Origin: Aeromonas aquatica
GTDB lineage: Bacteria > Pseudomonadota > Gammaproteobacteria > Enterobacterales > Aeromonadaceae
Length of the DNA stretch: 40,425 nt
Assembly (NCBI RefSeq): GCF_000764655.1
Contig: NZ_JRGL01000019.1
Span: 1-40,425 of the forward strand
Reading direction: 5' to 3'
Shown here one piece after another: positions 10,019 to 20,960 of this stretch. The notes below the pieces were generated by a model. That model saw only the letters and a program-made list of their open reading frames with translations, did not search any database and was not told the origin of the DNA. A program made the position numbers and the translations under genes. Position 1 is the first letter of the stretch. Each line of letters starts with the position of its first letter.

Positions 10019-10693
10019 ATGCAAAAACGAGTCATCTGGCTGGTGGAAGATGAGGCCAGCATCGCCGACACCCTGATCTATGCCCTGCAGACCGATGGTT
10101 TCGAGGTGGAGTGGTTCCCCCTCGGCCAGCCGTTGCTGTCGCGACTGGAACAGACGCGACCGGATTTCCTGATCCTGGATGTGGGGCTGCCAGACATCAG
10201 CGGCTTCGAGCTGTGCAAGCAGGTGCGGGCCCGCTGCGACACGCCGCTGATGTTCCTCACCGCCCGCAGCGAGGAGATAGACAGGTTGATCGGGCTGGAG
10301 ATAGGCGCCGACGACTACGTGGCCAAACCCTTCTCGCCGCGGGAGGTGTGCGCCAGGGTGAGGGTGATACTGCGCCGCAGCCAGCCCATAATCCCCCAAC
10401 CGAGCCAATTGCTGGCGCTGGACGAGGAGCGGGCCCGCATCTGCTTCCACGGCCAGGCGCTGGCCCTCACCCGCTACGAATACCTGCTGCTCAAGACCCT
10501 GATGCTGGCGCCGGGCCGGGTCTATTCCCGCCAGCAGCTGATGGACCTGGTGTGGAGCGGGGCCGAAGAGAGCCTGGATCGCACCGTCGACACCCACATC
10601 AAGACCCTGCGCGCCAAGCTGCGGGAGCGGGACTCGGAGGCAAATCTGATCCTGACCCATCGCGGGCTGGGCTACAGCCTGGAACTGGCATGA
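10019..10693 (+). CDS. creB: CreB/BlrA response regulator
   Basis: This 224-residue OmpR/PhoB-class regulator closely resembles E. coli CreB, called BlrA in Aeromonas. The receiver domain covers about 4-118, with acidic residues E10-D11, phospho-Asp D54 (LILDVGLPD) and K103. The DNA-binding winged helix is at about 128-222. Phosphorylated CreB/BlrA binds TTCAC-N6-TTCAC tags and turns on creD and, in Aeromonas, beta-lactamase genes. Such tags occur here before blaOXA and creD. An in-frame ATG at 9989 would add ten residues unlike the family, so the ATG at 10019 with a nearby GAGGA is preferred. The stop overlaps the ATG of a 14-codon micro-ORF as ATGA. Confidence 0.95.
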   Translation: MQKRVIWLVEDEASIADTLIYALQTDGFEVEWFPLGQPLLSRLEQTRPDFLILDVGLPDISGFELCKQVRARCDTPLMFLTARSEEIDRLIGLEIGADDYVAKPFSPREVCARVRVILRRSQPIIPQPSQLLALDEERARICFHGQALALTRYEYLLLKTLMLAPGRVYSRQQLMDLVWSGAEESLDRTVDTHIKTLRAKLRERDSEANLILTHRGLGYSLELA

Positions 10694-10734
10694 GCATAAA
10701 ACCGCAACTGCCATGCGCTCTAGGACGAGGCTAG
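10690..10734 (+). CDS. Micro-ORF 1 between creB and creC (14 codons)
   Basis: ATG at 10690 overlaps the creB stop as ATGA and the frame ends in TAG at 10732-10734. The peptide would be MSIKPQLPCALGRG. Its first 24 bases match the start of creC at 17 positions. The frame is clear, but translation is inferred. It may be a leftover of a duplicated creC start or part of a translation relay. Confidence 0.4.
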   Translation: MSIKPQLPCALGRG

Positions 10735-10736
10735 GT

Positions 10737-10781
10737 ATGAGAACAGGACTGCAACAGCCGTACTGGCGGGACTACGCATGA
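10737..10781 (+). CDS. Micro-ORF 2 between creB and creC (14 codons)
   Basis: ATG at 10737 lies two bases after the stop of micro-ORF 1. It encodes MRTGLQQPYWRDYA and stops at TGA 10779-10781, which overlaps the creC ATG as ATGA. It is exactly as long as micro-ORF 1 (45 bases with stop). An AGGACGAGG-type purine stretch precedes it. Translation is inferred. Confidence 0.4.
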   Translation: MRTGLQQPYWRDYA

Positions 10782-12199
10782 GAATAGGGCTGCAACTGCT
10801 GTGCGGGCTGGTGCTGATCTTCGCGCTGGCCGCCTGGTTCGTGCTGGAGATCTTCGTCGAGGAGATAAAACCCGGGGTGCGCAGCGCCACCGAGGACACC
10901 CTGGTCGACATGGCCCAGCTGCTGGCCCCGCTGGCGCTGGACGATCTGCAGGAAGGCAAGATGGTGGATGGCCGGCTAGCCAGCGCTTTCGATCGCCTCA
11001 ACCAGACTCCGCTTAACGCCCTGATCGACGGCCACCTCAAACAACAAGCCGAGTACCGCATCTATGTGGTCGATGCCCAGGGCAAGGTGGTCTATGACTC
11101 CAGCGGCCAGGATCTCGGCAAGGACTATTCACGCTGGAACGATGTTTACCGCACCCTGCGCGGTGAATACGGCGCCCGCAGCACTCGCAGTGACCCGGAC
11201 GATCCCGCCAGCTCGGTGATGCACGTGGCCGCGCCGCTGCGGGAGGGGGATGAGATCCTGGGATCCCTTACCGTCGCCAAACCCAATCGCACCCTGCTGC
11301 CCATGATAGAGCGCAGCGAACGCCAGTTGCTGCAAGGGGCCGCGCTGCTGCTGGGTCTCTCGCTGCTGATCGGCGCCCTGCTGGTGTGGTGGCTCACCCG
11401 CGCCATCGGCAAGCTGGTGCACTATGCCGATGCGGTCAGTCAGGATAAGCCCGCGCCCCTGCCCAGACTCCATAGCCCGGAGCTGGACCGGCTCGGCCGC
11501 TCCCTGGAGACCATGCGCCGCCAGCTCGATGGCAAGTCCTACATCGAATCCTATGTCCACAGCCTGACCCACGAGCTCAAAAGCCCGCTTGCCGCCATTC
11601 GCGGGGCCGGTGAACTGCTGGATGAGACACCGCCGCCAGAGGTTGCCAGGCGCTTTATCGGCAATATCAACCAGGAAACGGCCCGCATGCAGCAACTGAT
11701 AGAGCGCATGCTGCAGCTCGCGCGCCTCGAATCGGGTCAGGGGCTGGACAGACAGGCCATCGCGCCCGCCAGGCTGGGCAGGCGAACCCTGGATGCTCGC
11801 CAGATAGTCGCCGCACGCCGCCAGATCAGCCTCGAAGGCGAACTCACCGAGGCCCCCAAACAGAAATGGGATCCCCTGCTGGTGGAGCAGGCCCTCGGCA
11901 ACCTGCTGGATAATGCCCTCGACTTCTCCCCCCTGGGGGGCCGAGTCTGGTTGAGCGGCGAGATGAGCGCCGACGGCTACTGCTTCCTGGTGCGGGATCA
12001 GGGGCCCGGCATCCCGGACTATGCGCTGCCACGGATCTTCGAGCGTTTCTACTCCCTGCCCAGGCCCGACAAGGGCAAGAGCAGCGGTCTGGGGCTCAGC
12101 TTTGCCGCCGAGGTGGCCCGCCAGCACGGCGGCCAACTGACCCTGGGCAACCTGCCGGAAGGCGGGGTACTGGCCGAGTTGTGGCTGCCGGCCGGCTGA
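10778..12199 (+). CDS. creC: CreC/BlrB sensor histidine kinase
   Basis: This 473-residue membrane kinase matches E. coli CreC (BlrB in Aeromonas) from its first residues (MRIGLQLL). TM1 is at about 5-26, a periplasmic sensor domain at about 27-185, TM2 at about 187-208, and HAMP follows. HisKA carries H265 in LTHELKSPLAAIRGA. The ATPase domain has NLLDNALDF, DQGPGIPDY and SSGLGLSF. It phosphorylates CreB. In Aeromonas the pair responds to beta-lactam stress, and loss of the brake gives high beta-lactamase levels. The ATG overlaps the stop of the second micro-ORF, so its translation may depend on reinitiation. No terminator separates it from blaOXA, but a TTCAC-type tag suggests that gene has its own promoter. 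Confidence 0.95.
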   Translation: MRIGLQLLCGLVLIFALAAWFVLEIFVEEIKPGVRSATEDTLVDMAQLLAPLALDDLQEGKMVDGRLASAFDRLNQTPLNALIDGHLKQQAEYRIYVVDAQGKVVYDSSGQDLGKDYSRWNDVYRTLRGEYGARSTRSDPDDPASSVMHVAAPLREGDEILGSLTVAKPNRTLLPMIERSERQLLQGAALLLGLSLLIGALLVWWLTRAIGKLVHYADAVSQDKPAPLPRLHSPELDRLGRSLETMRRQLDGKSYIESYVHSLTHELKSPLAAIRGAGELLDETPPPEVARRFIGNINQETARMQQLIERMLQLARLESGQGLDRQAIAPARLGRRTLDARQIVAARRQISLEGELTEAPKQKWDPLLVEQALGNLLDNALDFSPLGGRVWLSGEMSADGYCFLVRDQGPGIPDYALPRIFERFYSLPRPDKGKSSGLGLSFAAEVARQHGGQLTLGNLPEGGVLAELWLPAG

Positions 12200-12200
12200 C

Positions 12201-12216
12201 TTCACACCGAGCACAC
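12201..12216 (+). promoter_or_regulatory. Candidate cre/blr tag upstream of blaOXA
   Basis: TTCAC at 12201-12205 is followed after exactly six bases by CACAC (12212-12216). The second half differs from TTCAC at two positions. It lies about 85 bases before the blaOXA start, directly after creC, and fits the TTCAC-N6-TTCAC site bound by CreB/BlrA. Confidence 0.65.
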
Positions 12217-12299
12217 AGAGCGCAGCTAGGCTGTGCCTCCTCGAGAGCTTGCCCCACCAGGGGCATAGACGCGCATTCAGATGAATCAAGGAGATATTC

Positions 12300-13094
12300 A
12301 TGCCCCGCATCCTGCTGTCCGGCCTGCTCGCCGCCGGCCTGCTCTGTTCATTGCCCGCCAGCGCAGCCTCCGGCTGCCTGCTGTTTGCCGATGGCAGCGG
12401 CAAACCGATTTCCACCGAGGGGGATTGCGCCGCCCAGCTGCCACCCGCCTCCACCTTCAAGATCCCGCTGGCGCTGATGGGCTATGACAGCGGCTTCCTG
12501 GTGGATGAACAGCTGCCAGCCCTGCCGTTCAAGCCCGGCGACGCCGACTTCCTGCCGGAGTGGCGGGAGACCACCACCCCGAGCCGCTGGATGACCTACT
12601 CGGTGATTTGGTACTCCCAGCGCCTCACCGAGTGGCTGGGGATGGCTCGCCTCCAGCAATACGTCGACCGCTTCGACTACGGCAACCGGGATCTCGCGGG
12701 CAACCCGGGCAAGCACGACGGTCTGACCCAGGCCTGGCTCAGCTCCAGCCTCGCCATCAGCCCGCAGGAGCAGGCCCGCTTCCTCGGCAAGCTGGTGAGC
12801 GGCAAGCTGCCGGTCTCAGCCCAGACCCTGAACCACACCAGCGCCATACTGCGCCAACCGGACATCGACGGCTGGCAGATCCACGGCAAGACCGGCATGG
12901 GTTATCCCAAGCTGCTGGATGGCAGCCTCAACCGGGATCAGCAGATCGGCTGGTTCGTCGGCTGGGCCAGCAAGCAGGACAAGAAGCTCATCTTCGTCCA
13001 CACCGTCATCCAGAAGCCGGGCAAGCAATTTGCCTCCCTCAAGGCGAAGGAAGAGGTGTTTGCCGCCCTGCCGGCCCAGTTGAAGAAGATGTGA
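12300..13094 (+). CDS. blaOXA: Class D beta-lactamase, OXA-12/AmpS-like
   Basis: This 264-residue periplasmic serine enzyme hydrolyses penicillins, especially oxacillin-type. A signal peptide covers residues 1 to about 22 (ending LPASA). All class D motifs are present: S51-T-F-K54 (nucleophile Ser and carbamylated Lys), S101-V-I, Y127-G-N, W146 and K197-T-G. The enzyme should therefore be active. It resembles the chromosomal OXA-12/AmpS group of Aeromonas; the exact allele cannot be given by eye. AAGGAG lies six bases before the ATG. It sits between creC and creD, with a TTCAC-type tag upstream, which suggests direct control by CreBC. A strong terminator follows the gene. Confidence 0.95.
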   Translation: MPRILLSGLLAAGLLCSLPASAASGCLLFADGSGKPISTEGDCAAQLPPASTFKIPLALMGYDSGFLVDEQLPALPFKPGDADFLPEWRETTTPSRWMTYSVIWYSQRLTEWLGMARLQQYVDRFDYGNRDLAGNPGKHDGLTQAWLSSSLAISPQEQARFLGKLVSGKLPVSAQTLNHTSAILRQPDIDGWQIHGKTGMGYPKLLDGSLNRDQQIGWFVGWASKQDKKLIFVHTVIQKPGKQFASLKAKEEVFAALPAQLKKM

Positions 13095-13099
13095 TTGCA

Positions 13100-13126
13100 A
13101 AAACCGGCGCCCAGCGCCGGTTTTTT
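13100..13126 (+). terminator. Terminator of blaOXA
   Basis: A perfect 12-base stem (AAAAACCGGCGC, 13100-13111, with 13115-13126) has a three-base loop and ends in a T run. It starts six bases after the blaOXA stop. Confidence 0.92.
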
Positions 13127-13134
13127 TATTCCCT

Positions 13135-13171
13135 TCACCCTCACTTCACAGGGCCCCATCACCCCTTCACC
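13135..13171 (+). promoter_or_regulatory. cre/blr tag upstream of creD
   Basis: TTCACCCTCACTTCAC at 13135-13150 is a perfect TTCAC-N6-TTCAC. A third TTCAC lies at 13167-13171. The repeat starts are 11 and 21 bases apart, so all lie roughly on one face of the helix. The creD ATG is 42 bases after the last repeat. Confidence 0.85.
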
Positions 13172-13212
13172 CTGACTCTGCACCATGGCACCCATCAACA
13201 AGGAGATGCGTC

Positions 13213-14562
13213 ATGGTCAAACAGATACTCACCCACAAGATTGTCCTGCTGCTGCTGCTCAGCCTGCTGCTGATGATCCCGGTGCACTCCATCATGGAGC
13301 TGAACCGGGAGCGCCAGGCTTATCGCAGCCAGGCCATCAACAGCATCATGGCCAGCAGCAGCGGCCCGCAACGACTGCTGGGGCCCGTGCTGGTGCAGCC
13401 CTATACCCGGGCCGTGACGGTGGAGCAGGATGGCAAGCGTTTCGTTCGCGAGGAGCGGGTCTATCGCTACCTGTTGCCGGAGCAGCTGGATGTGCGGTCC
13501 AGCATGGAGGTGACCCCGCGCAAACTCGGCATCTATCAGGCTCAGGTGTACCAGACCCGCCTCTCCCTCTCCGGCCGCTTGCCTAGCAATCTGAATGACA
13601 AGCTGCTGGTGGCCGACAACCCTGATTTGCGTTTTGATGGCGCCGATCCCGCCCTTGTCCCGGGCAAACCCTACCTCAGCCTGGTGCTGTCCGATGCCCG
13701 CGGCATCAACAGCGTGCCCGAGCTGCGGCTGGGGGAGGCGCGTATCCCCTTCGCGCCCGGCGCCCTGTTGGGAGATGGGATGGCCGGCATCCACGCGCCA
13801 CTGGATGCCTTGCCCGGCGAGGATGGCCGCTTTCACATCGAGCTGAACCTGCAGGGGATGAATGCGCTGGAAGTGGTCCCCCTCGGTCAGGACAGCAAGT
13901 TGCATCTGAGCGGTAACTGGCCCCACCCCAACTTCATCGGCGACTTCCTGCCGGGCAACCGCACCCTGGGCGAGCAGGGGTTCGAAGCCAGCTGGCAGAC
14001 CAGCTGGTTTGCCACCGACATGGAGACCCGCTTCACCCGCCTGATGAAAGGGGTGGGCGCCAAGCTGCCGAGTTTCAGCGTCAGCCTGGTACAGCCGGTG
14101 GATCACTATCAGCTGAACGAGCGGGCCGCCAAGTATGCCCTGCTGTTCATCGGCCTCACCTTCCTCAGTTTCTTCATGTTCGAGCTGCTCAAGGGGCTGC
14201 GGGTGCACCCAATCCAGTACGCCCTGGTGGGCATGGGGCTGGCCATCTTCTATCTGGTGCTGCTGGCGCTGACCGAGCACCTGGGCTTTGGCTGGGCTTA
14301 CCTGGTCGCCAGCCTCGCCAGCGTGTCGCTCAACGGCTTCTACCTCAGCCACGTGCTGGGCGGGCCGCGTCAGGGCCTTGGCTTCGCGGCCCTGCTCGGG
14401 CTGGTATACAGCATATTGTTCGGATTACTGCAGGCAGAGGAGATAGCCCTGCTGCTCGGCACCCTGCTGCTGTTTGCCATACTGGCGCTGGTCATGATGC
14501 TGACCCGCAAGCTGGACTGGTATCGGGTGATGGCCACGTCCTCCTCCCCGCGCGAGTCATAG
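13213..14562 (+). CDS. creD: Inner membrane protein CreD
   Basis: This 449-residue protein is a full-length CreD-family member (E. coli 450). An N-terminal membrane helix (about 8-25) is followed by a large periplasmic domain to about 305. About five or six hydrophobic segments then fill the C-terminus (about 310-440), including KYALLFIGLTFLSFFMFEL. The molecular role is not known; it is the most strongly induced gene of the Cre regulon and affects envelope integrity and beta-lactam tolerance. A perfect TTCAC tag lies upstream and AAGGAG precedes the ATG. It ends the creB-creC-blaOXA-creD cluster and is convergent with glmU. Confidence 0.93.
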   Translation: MVKQILTHKIVLLLLLSLLLMIPVHSIMELNRERQAYRSQAINSIMASSSGPQRLLGPVLVQPYTRAVTVEQDGKRFVREERVYRYLLPEQLDVRSSMEVTPRKLGIYQAQVYQTRLSLSGRLPSNLNDKLLVADNPDLRFDGADPALVPGKPYLSLVLSDARGINSVPELRLGEARIPFAPGALLGDGMAGIHAPLDALPGEDGRFHIELNLQGMNALEVVPLGQDSKLHLSGNWPHPNFIGDFLPGNRTLGEQGFEASWQTSWFATDMETRFTRLMKGVGAKLPSFSVSLVQPVDHYQLNERAAKYALLFIGLTFLSFFMFELLKGLRVHPIQYALVGMGLAIFYLVLLALTEHLGFGWAYLVASLASVSLNGFYLSHVLGGPRQGLGFAALLGLVYSILFGLLQAEEIALLLGTLLLFAILALVMMLTRKLDWYRVMATSSSPRES

Positions 14563-14579
14563 CCGGCAAGCCAAAAACA

Positions 14580-14605
14580 AAACCGGCGCCCTTGGGCGCC
14601 GGTTT
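14580..14605. terminator. Bidirectional terminator between creD and glmU
   Basis: An 11-base perfect stem (AAACCGGCGCC, 14580-14590, with 14595-14605) has a four-base loop. It lies between convergent genes, with A-rich bases before and T-rich bases after. Confidence 0.88.
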
Positions 14606-14623
14606 CATTTCATTGATCGGGCA

Positions 14624-15985
14624 TCACTTCTTCTTCACCGGGCGGGCCCAGTGCTTGATGTGACGCTGGGGTACCCGGGTGATGACCAGCTCATCCTCAT
14701 CCACATCCTTGGTGATGGTGGAACCCGCCCCCAGGGTCGCGCCCTTGCCGATGCGCACCGGCGCCACCAGCTGGGTATCGGAGCCGACGAAGACGTCATC
14801 CTCTATGATGGTCTGGAACTTGTTCACCCCATCATAATTACAAGTAATGGTACCGGCACCTATGTTCACCCTGGCGCCGACCTCCGCATCCCCCAGATAG
14901 GTCAAGTGTCCGCATTTGGAGCCAACCCCGAGCCGTGCCTTCTTCATCTCGACGAAGTTGCCGACGTGGGCATCCTGCTCCAGCACGGCGCCGGGGCGCA
15001 GGCGTGCGAAAGGACCGACCGAGCATTGATCGGCGACCTGGGCACCTTCGATAACGGAGTAGGGCTTCACCTCGCTGTGATCGCCTATCTCGCAATCTTT
15101 CAGCACGGCGCCGGCGCCGATGCGCACATGGTTGCCGAGCTTGACCTTGCCCTCGATGATGACGTTGGCGTCGATCACCACCTCTTCACCGATTTCCAGC
15201 GTGCCGCGCAGATCGAAGCGGGCCGGATCGATCAGGGTAACACCGGCGATCATCAACTTCTCGGCCTGCATCTTCTGATAGCTGCGCTCGAGCTGGGCCA
15301 GCTGGACCCGGTTGTTGGCTCCTTCCACCTCCATGGCGCCGTCCGGGTGGACGGCGGCGATGGGGCAGCCGTCGCCGTGGGCCATGGCGATCACATCGGT
15401 GAGGTAGAACTCGCCCTGGGCATTCTTGTTGTCCAGGCGGGACAGCCAGCTGCGCAGCTGCGCCCCCTTGGCCACCAGCACGCCGGTGTTCACCTCGCGG
15501 ATGGTGAGCTGCTCGGTATTGGCATCCTTCTGCTCGACGATGCCGATCACCTGACCGTTCGCCCGCACGATGCGGCCATAACCGGTCGGGTTGTCCAGCA
15601 CCACGGTCAGCAGCGCCATGCCACCCGCAGCCTTGGCGGCCAGCAGCCGTTGCAGGGTCTCCGGCTGGATCAGCGGGGTATCGCCGTACAGCACCAGTAC
15701 GTCGTCTTCGTCCTGCCAGAACGGAATGGCCTGGGCGACCGCATGACCGGTCCCCAGCTGCTGCGCCTGCAGCACCCAGTTCAGATCCGGCGCGGCGATC
15801 CGCTCCTTCAGCAATTCGGCGCCGTGGCCATAGACCAGATGCAACTGCTCGGCACCGATCTGGCGCGCCGTCTCGATGACATGGGAGACCATGGGCTTGT
15901 TGGCGACGGGGTGCAGTACTTTTGGCAAGGAGGAGCGCATACGAGTACCTTTACCCGCAGCCAGGATCACGACGTTGAGAGACAT
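14624..15985 (-). CDS. glmU: Bifunctional GlmU: GlcN-1-P acetyltransferase / GlcNAc-1-P uridyltransferase
   Basis: GlmU acetylates glucosamine-1-phosphate and then couples it to UTP, giving UDP-GlcNAc. The N-terminal pyrophosphorylase domain (about 1-228) begins [12 protein letters not shown] and contains [10 protein letters not shown] and LYGDTPL. The C-terminal left-handed beta-helix acetyltransferase covers about 250-453 and contains [14 protein letters not shown] and [13 protein letters not shown]. The start at 15985 ([11 protein letters not shown]) gives 453 residues, near E. coli's 456, and has AAAGG upstream. An ATG at 16003 would add six residues without a clear ribosome binding site. 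It lies downstream of the atp operon behind a terminator, as in E. coli, where glmU and glmS also follow atp; here glmS is separated from glmU by the cre cluster. Confidence 0.97.
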   Translation of the reverse strand: MSLNVVILAAGKGTRMRSSLPKVLHPVANKPMVSHVIETARQIGAEQLHLVYGHGAELLKERIAAPDLNWVLQAQQLGTGHAVAQAIPFWQDEDDVLVLYGDTPLIQPETLQRLLAAKAAGGMALLTVVLDNPTGYGRIVRANGQVIGIVEQKDANTEQLTIREVNTGVLVAKGAQLRSWLSRLDNKNAQGEFYLTDVIAMAHGDGCPIAAVHPDGAMEVEGANNRVQLAQLERSYQKMQAEKLMIAGVTLIDPARFDLRGTLEIGEEVVIDANVIIEGKVKLGNHVRIGAGAVLKDCEIGDHSEVKPYSVIEGAQVADQCSVGPFARLRPGAVLEQDAHVGNFVEMKKARLGVGSKCGHLTYLGDAEVGARVNIGAGTITCNYDGVNKFQTIIEDDVFVGSDTQLVAPVRIGKGATLGAGSTITKDVDEDELVITRVPQRHIKHWARPVKKK

Positions 15986-16040
15986 AGCCAGCCTTTGAAA
16001 CATGAGGAAATGCTCGGCGGAGTCTATCCAACGGATAAAA

Positions 16041-16066
16041 AAAAAGCGACCCGAAGGTCGCTTTTT
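16041..16066 (-). terminator. Terminator of the atp operon
   Basis: An 11-base stem (AAAAAGCGACC, 16041-16051, with 16056-16066) has a CGAA loop and a long T run on the minus strand, just after the atpC stop. Confidence 0.92.
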
Positions 16067-16078
16067 GCATCACCGAGA

Positions 16079-16507
16079 TTAACGGTAATTCTTTTTGACG
16101 ATATCGATAACCCGCAGCTGGGCCATCGCTTTGGACAGCTCGGCAGATGCCTGCGCATAGTCGATATCACCATGGGAGCTGTGGATCCGCTCTTCGGCAC
16201 GACGCTTGGCTTCCTGGGCTTTCGCCTCATCCAAGTCTTCGGCACGAATGGCGGTATCGGCCAGCACGGTCACGGACTCGGGTTGCACTTCCAGCATGCC
16301 GCCGGAGATGTACAACACCTCTTCGCTACCATTTTGCTTGATCAAGCGGACCAGGCCCGGCTTGATGGCAGTCAGCAGCGGAGCATGACCGTGGCGAAGA
16401 CCCAGCTCACCCTCGGAGCCTGTTACCTGAGCGGATTGCACGCGACCGGAAAACAGTTTCCCTTCGGCGCTCACCACGTCCAGGTGAAATGAGATCATCT
16501 CAGCCAT
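16079..16507 (-). CDS. atpC: ATP synthase F1 subunit epsilon
   Basis: This 142-residue protein is the epsilon subunit of the central stalk, which couples rotation to catalysis and inhibits ATP hydrolysis. The N-terminal beta sandwich (about 1-86) starts [17 protein letters not shown] and contains [17 protein letters not shown]. The C-terminal helical hairpin (about 90-140) carries the charged [16 protein letters not shown] stretch. It is slightly longer than the E. coli protein (139). A strong AGGAGG site precedes the ATG. It is the last gene of the operon, 18 bases after atpD. Confidence 0.97.
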   Translation of the reverse strand: MAEMISFHLDVVSAEGKLFSGRVQSAQVTGSEGELGLRHGHAPLLTAIKPGLVRLIKQNGSEEVLYISGGMLEVQPESVTVLADTAIRAEDLDEAKAQEAKRRAEERIHSSHGDIDYAQASAELSKAMAQLRVIDIVKKNYR

Positions 16508-16525
16508 AGGCCCTCCTATCGAGGC

Positions 16526-17947
<1,422 letters not shown>

Positions 17948-18814
17948 TTACACCGCAGCAGCACCGGACACGATCTCTGTCAGTTCCTGGGTAATACTGG
18001 CCTGACGGGCCTTGTTGTACACCAGTTGCAGATCGTTAATCAGGTTACCGGCGTTGTCAGTCGCGGCTTGCATGGCAACCATTCGGGCTGCCTGTTCACT
18101 GGCCAAGTTTTCTACCACCCCCTGGTACACCTGGGATTCGACATAGCGAATCAGCAGGGCATCCAGCAGTTGCTTGGGATCAGGCTCATAGAGGTAATCC
18201 CAGTGGTTCTTCTTGTTCAGCTTGCTGTCTTCTGTTACGGGCAAAGGCAGCAGTTGATCGACCTTCGGTTGCTGAACCATGGTGTTGACAAACTTGTTGT
18301 ACACCAGATACAGCCTATCAATCTCACCGTTGTCGTAAGCCTTCAGCATGACCTTGACTGAACCAATCAGGTCATTGACGCTCGGGTTATCACCCAGTCC
18401 TGAGACATGGGCTTTCACCTTGGCGCCGTGCCGTTCGAAGAAGTTGGAGGCCTTGCTACCAATCAGTGCCATGTCAACCTTGGCACCTTGCTCGCTCCAT
18501 TTCTTCATATCGTTGAGGGCAGCCTTGAACAAGTTGATGTTCAGACCCCCACACAGGCCACGGTCGGTGGAGACGACGATGTAACCCACTCGCTTGACCT
18601 CACGTTCGATGAGGTAGGGGTGCTTGTATTCCAAGTTCCCCTGAGCGATATGGCCGATCACCTTGCGCATGGTTTCAGCGTACGGACGGCTGGCAGACAT
18701 GCGTTCCTGCGCACGGCGCATCTTGCTGGCTGCCACCATTTCCATAGCGCTGGTGATCTTCTGAGTGTTTTTCACACTCCCGATCTTGTTACGTATCTCT
18801 TTTGCGCCGGCCAT
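17948..18814 (-). CDS. atpG: ATP synthase F1 subunit gamma
   Basis: This 288-residue rotor shaft of F1 has the long N-terminal helix ([20 protein letters not shown]) and the C-terminal helix ([22 protein letters not shown]) that form its coiled coil. The conserved [11 protein letters not shown] segment is present. Residue count and order in the operon (after atpA, before atpD) match the family. Confidence 0.98.
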   Translation of the reverse strand: MAGAKEIRNKIGSVKNTQKITSAMEMVAASKMRRAQERMSASRPYAETMRKVIGHIAQGNLEYKHPYLIEREVKRVGYIVVSTDRGLCGGLNINLFKAALNDMKKWSEQGAKVDMALIGSKASNFFERHGAKVKAHVSGLGDNPSVNDLIGSVKVMLKAYDNGEIDRLYLVYNKFVNTMVQQPKVDQLLPLPVTEDSKLNKKNHWDYLYEPDPKQLLDALLIRYVESQVYQGVVENLASEQAARMVAMQAATDNAGNLINDLQLVYNKARQASITQELTEIVSGAAAV

Positions 18815-18856
18815 CTCTTCTCTCCATCAGGTGGCAGCTTGCGCTGCCACACACGC

Positions 18857-20398
18857 TTACCAGGTCTGGGTTGCCTTGAAGTCATCCAGCAACGCAGTCA
18901 GCTTGCCAACGACAGCGTCGTTGTAGTCAGCCGAGGCATTGATTTCAGCCATCAGCGGACCGTGCTGGGTATTGGCGTAAGAGAGCAGAGAGGCCTCGAA
19001 GTCGACGATCTTGGCGATTTCGACATCGGCGAGATAACCCTTCTCGGCGGCGAACAGCACCAGGGCCTGGTGAGCCACGCTCATCGGAGAGTACTGCTTC
19101 TGCTTCATCAGCTCGGTCACTTTCTGACCGTGATCCAGCTGCTTGCGAGTCGCATCGTCCAGATCGGAAGAGAACTGGGCAAACGCCGCCAGCTCACGAT
19201 ACTGGGCCAGCGCGGTACGGATACCACCGGACAGCTTCTTGACGATCTTGGTCTGAGCAGCACCGCCTACACGGGATACGGAGATACCCGGGTCAACCGC
19301 CGGACGAATACCGGAGTTGAACAGCTGAGTGGTCAGGAAGATCTGGCCATCGGTGATGGAGATCACGTTGGTCGGAACGAACGCAGAAACGTCACCAGCC
19401 TGGGTTTCGATGATCGGCAGCGCGGTCAAAGAACCGGTCTGGCCAGTCACGGCACCCTTGGTGAACTTCTCGACGTACTCGACGTTGACGCGGGAAGCAC
19501 GCTCCAACAGACGGGAGTGCAGATAGAAGACGTCGCCCGGGTAAGCTTCGCGTCCTGGCGGACGGCGCAGCAGCAGGGAGATCTGGCGATAAGCTACGGC
19601 CTGTTTGGACAGGTCATCATAGATGATCAGCGCATCTTCACCGCGGTCACGGAAGTACTCACCCATGGAGCAACCGGCATAAGGTGCCAGGTACTGCAGG
19701 GCAGCGGCTTCAGAGGCAGAAGCAACAACGACGATGGTGTTGGCCAGGGCGCCGTGCTCTTCCAGCTTGCGCACCACGTTGGCGATGGTGGAGGCCTTCT
19801 GGCCAATCGCAACGTAGACACACTTAATGCCGGAGTCTTTCTGGTTGATGATGGTATCGATCGCGATGGCGGTCTTACCTACCTGACGGTCACCGATGAT
19901 CAGCTCACGCTGGCCACGACCGATAGGGATCATGGCATCGATGGCTTTCAGACCGGTCTGGACTGGCTGGTCAACAGACTTACGCTCGATAACGCCCGGG
20001 GCAATGACTTCGATCGGCGAGTAGCCGTCGTTGTCTACCGGACCCTTACCGTCGATCGGCTGACCCAGGGTGTTGACCACCCGGCCCAACAGACCACGAC
20101 CGACCGGCACTTCCAGAATACGGCCGGTACCTTTTACTTTCATCCCTTCCGCCAAGTTGGCATAGGGACCCATTACTACGGCACCAACGGAGTCACGCTC
20201 CAGGTTCAATGCCAGAGCGAAGCGGTTGCCCGGCAGCTCGATCATCTCACCCTGCATGGCATCGGCCAGGCCGTGGATACGAATGATGCCATCGCTCACA
20301 GAGACGATAGTACCTTCGTTACGCGCTTCGCTCTTGACATCAAACTGCGCGATGCGCTGCTTGATAAGCTCGGCGATTTCAGTGGAATTCAGTTGCAT
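18857..20398 (-). CDS. atpA: ATP synthase F1 subunit alpha
   Basis: This 513-residue protein, the same length as in E. coli, binds nucleotide at the non-catalytic sites of F1. The Walker A motif GDRQVGKT lies at about 169-176. The [33 protein letters not shown] stretch of the family is intact (described in part: Walker B at LIIYDDL). The alpha signature [13 protein letters not shown] lies near 365. It starts 15 bases after atpH. Confidence 0.99.
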   Translation of the reverse strand: MQLNSTEIAELIKQRIAQFDVKSEARNEGTIVSVSDGIIRIHGLADAMQGEMIELPGNRFALALNLERDSVGAVVMGPYANLAEGMKVKGTGRILEVPVGRGLLGRVVNTLGQPIDGKGPVDNDGYSPIEVIAPGVIERKSVDQPVQTGLKAIDAMIPIGRGQRELIIGDRQVGKTAIAIDTIINQKDSGIKCVYVAIGQKASTIANVVRKLEEHGALANTIVVVASASEAAALQYLAPYAGCSMGEYFRDRGEDALIIYDDLSKQAVAYRQISLLLRRPPGREAYPGDVFYLHSRLLERASRVNVEYVEKFTKGAVTGQTGSLTALPIIETQAGDVSAFVPTNVISITDGQIFLTTQLFNSGIRPAVDPGISVSRVGGAAQTKIVKKLSGGIRTALAQYRELAAFAQFSSDLDDATRKQLDHGQKVTELMKQKQYSPMSVAHQALVLFAAEKGYLADVEIAKIVDFEASLLSYANTQHGPLMAEINASADYNDAVVGKLTALLDDFKATQTW

Positions 20399-20413
20399 GC
20401 TCTAATACCCCAA

Positions 20414-20947
20414 TCAAGATTGCAGCGCATCGGCCATGCGATCCAGCTTACCGCGGACTGTGCCGTCGATAACCAGATCACCGGCCTTGATGAGCACCCC
20501 GGCCATCAAGGACGCATCGATGCTGCACTTCAGCTTCACTTTGCGCGCGAGACGTTGTTCCAGAGAAGCCTGAAGTTTGGCTTTCTGCTGGTCGGTCAGT
20601 TCGATCGCCGAAATCACGTCAGCCTGAACTTCTTTGTCCAGTTCAGCTTTGAGCGATACAAATTCAGCAACGACTGCCGGCAGCACACCCAAGCGACCAT
20701 TCTCGGCCATCACCCGGATCAGGTTCTGACCATGCTCGTCGAGTTGCTCACCGCAGACACCCACAAACAGATTTGCGAGTTCTTCGGCAGCCACAGAGCC
20801 GTTCACCAGGTTGTGGATGGTCTCGTTCTCCGCTACTTGTGCAGCGAAGCCGAGCATCCCCAGCCATTGGTCAACCGCCTTGTGCTCAACGGCAAACTCG
20901 AAAGCAGCCTTGGCGTAGGGGCGAGCGATTGTAGTCAGTTCAGACAT
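20414..20947 (-). CDS. atpH: ATP synthase F1 subunit delta
   Basis: This 177-residue subunit is the peripheral-stalk cap that links F1 alpha to the b dimer. It starts [19 protein letters not shown], which is the family's N-terminal six-helix domain, and carries the conserved C-terminal [14 protein letters not shown] and [12 protein letters not shown] motifs. Length equals that of E. coli (177). It lies 13 bases after atpF and 15 before atpA. Confidence 0.98.
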   Translation of the reverse strand: MSELTTIARPYAKAAFEFAVEHKAVDQWLGMLGFAAQVAENETIHNLVNGSVAAEELANLFVGVCGEQLDEHGQNLIRVMAENGRLGVLPAVVAEFVSLKAELDKEVQADVISAIELTDQQKAKLQASLEQRLARKVKLKCSIDASLMAGVLIKAGDLVIDGTVRGKLDRMADALQS

Positions 20948-20960
20948 AGCCCCGTTCCCG

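Larger units (their letters stand above)
10690..10801 (+). repeat. Three degenerate tandem copies of the creC start
   Basis: Copies begin at 10690, 10737 and 10778 (creC itself), each starting ATGAG and sharing CGCAAC or TGCAAC about 13 bases later. Over 24 bases the second copy matches creC at 20 positions and the first at 17. The copies lie in three different reading frames, so they look like a duplication of the creB-creC junction rather than an in-frame extension. Confidence 0.6.
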
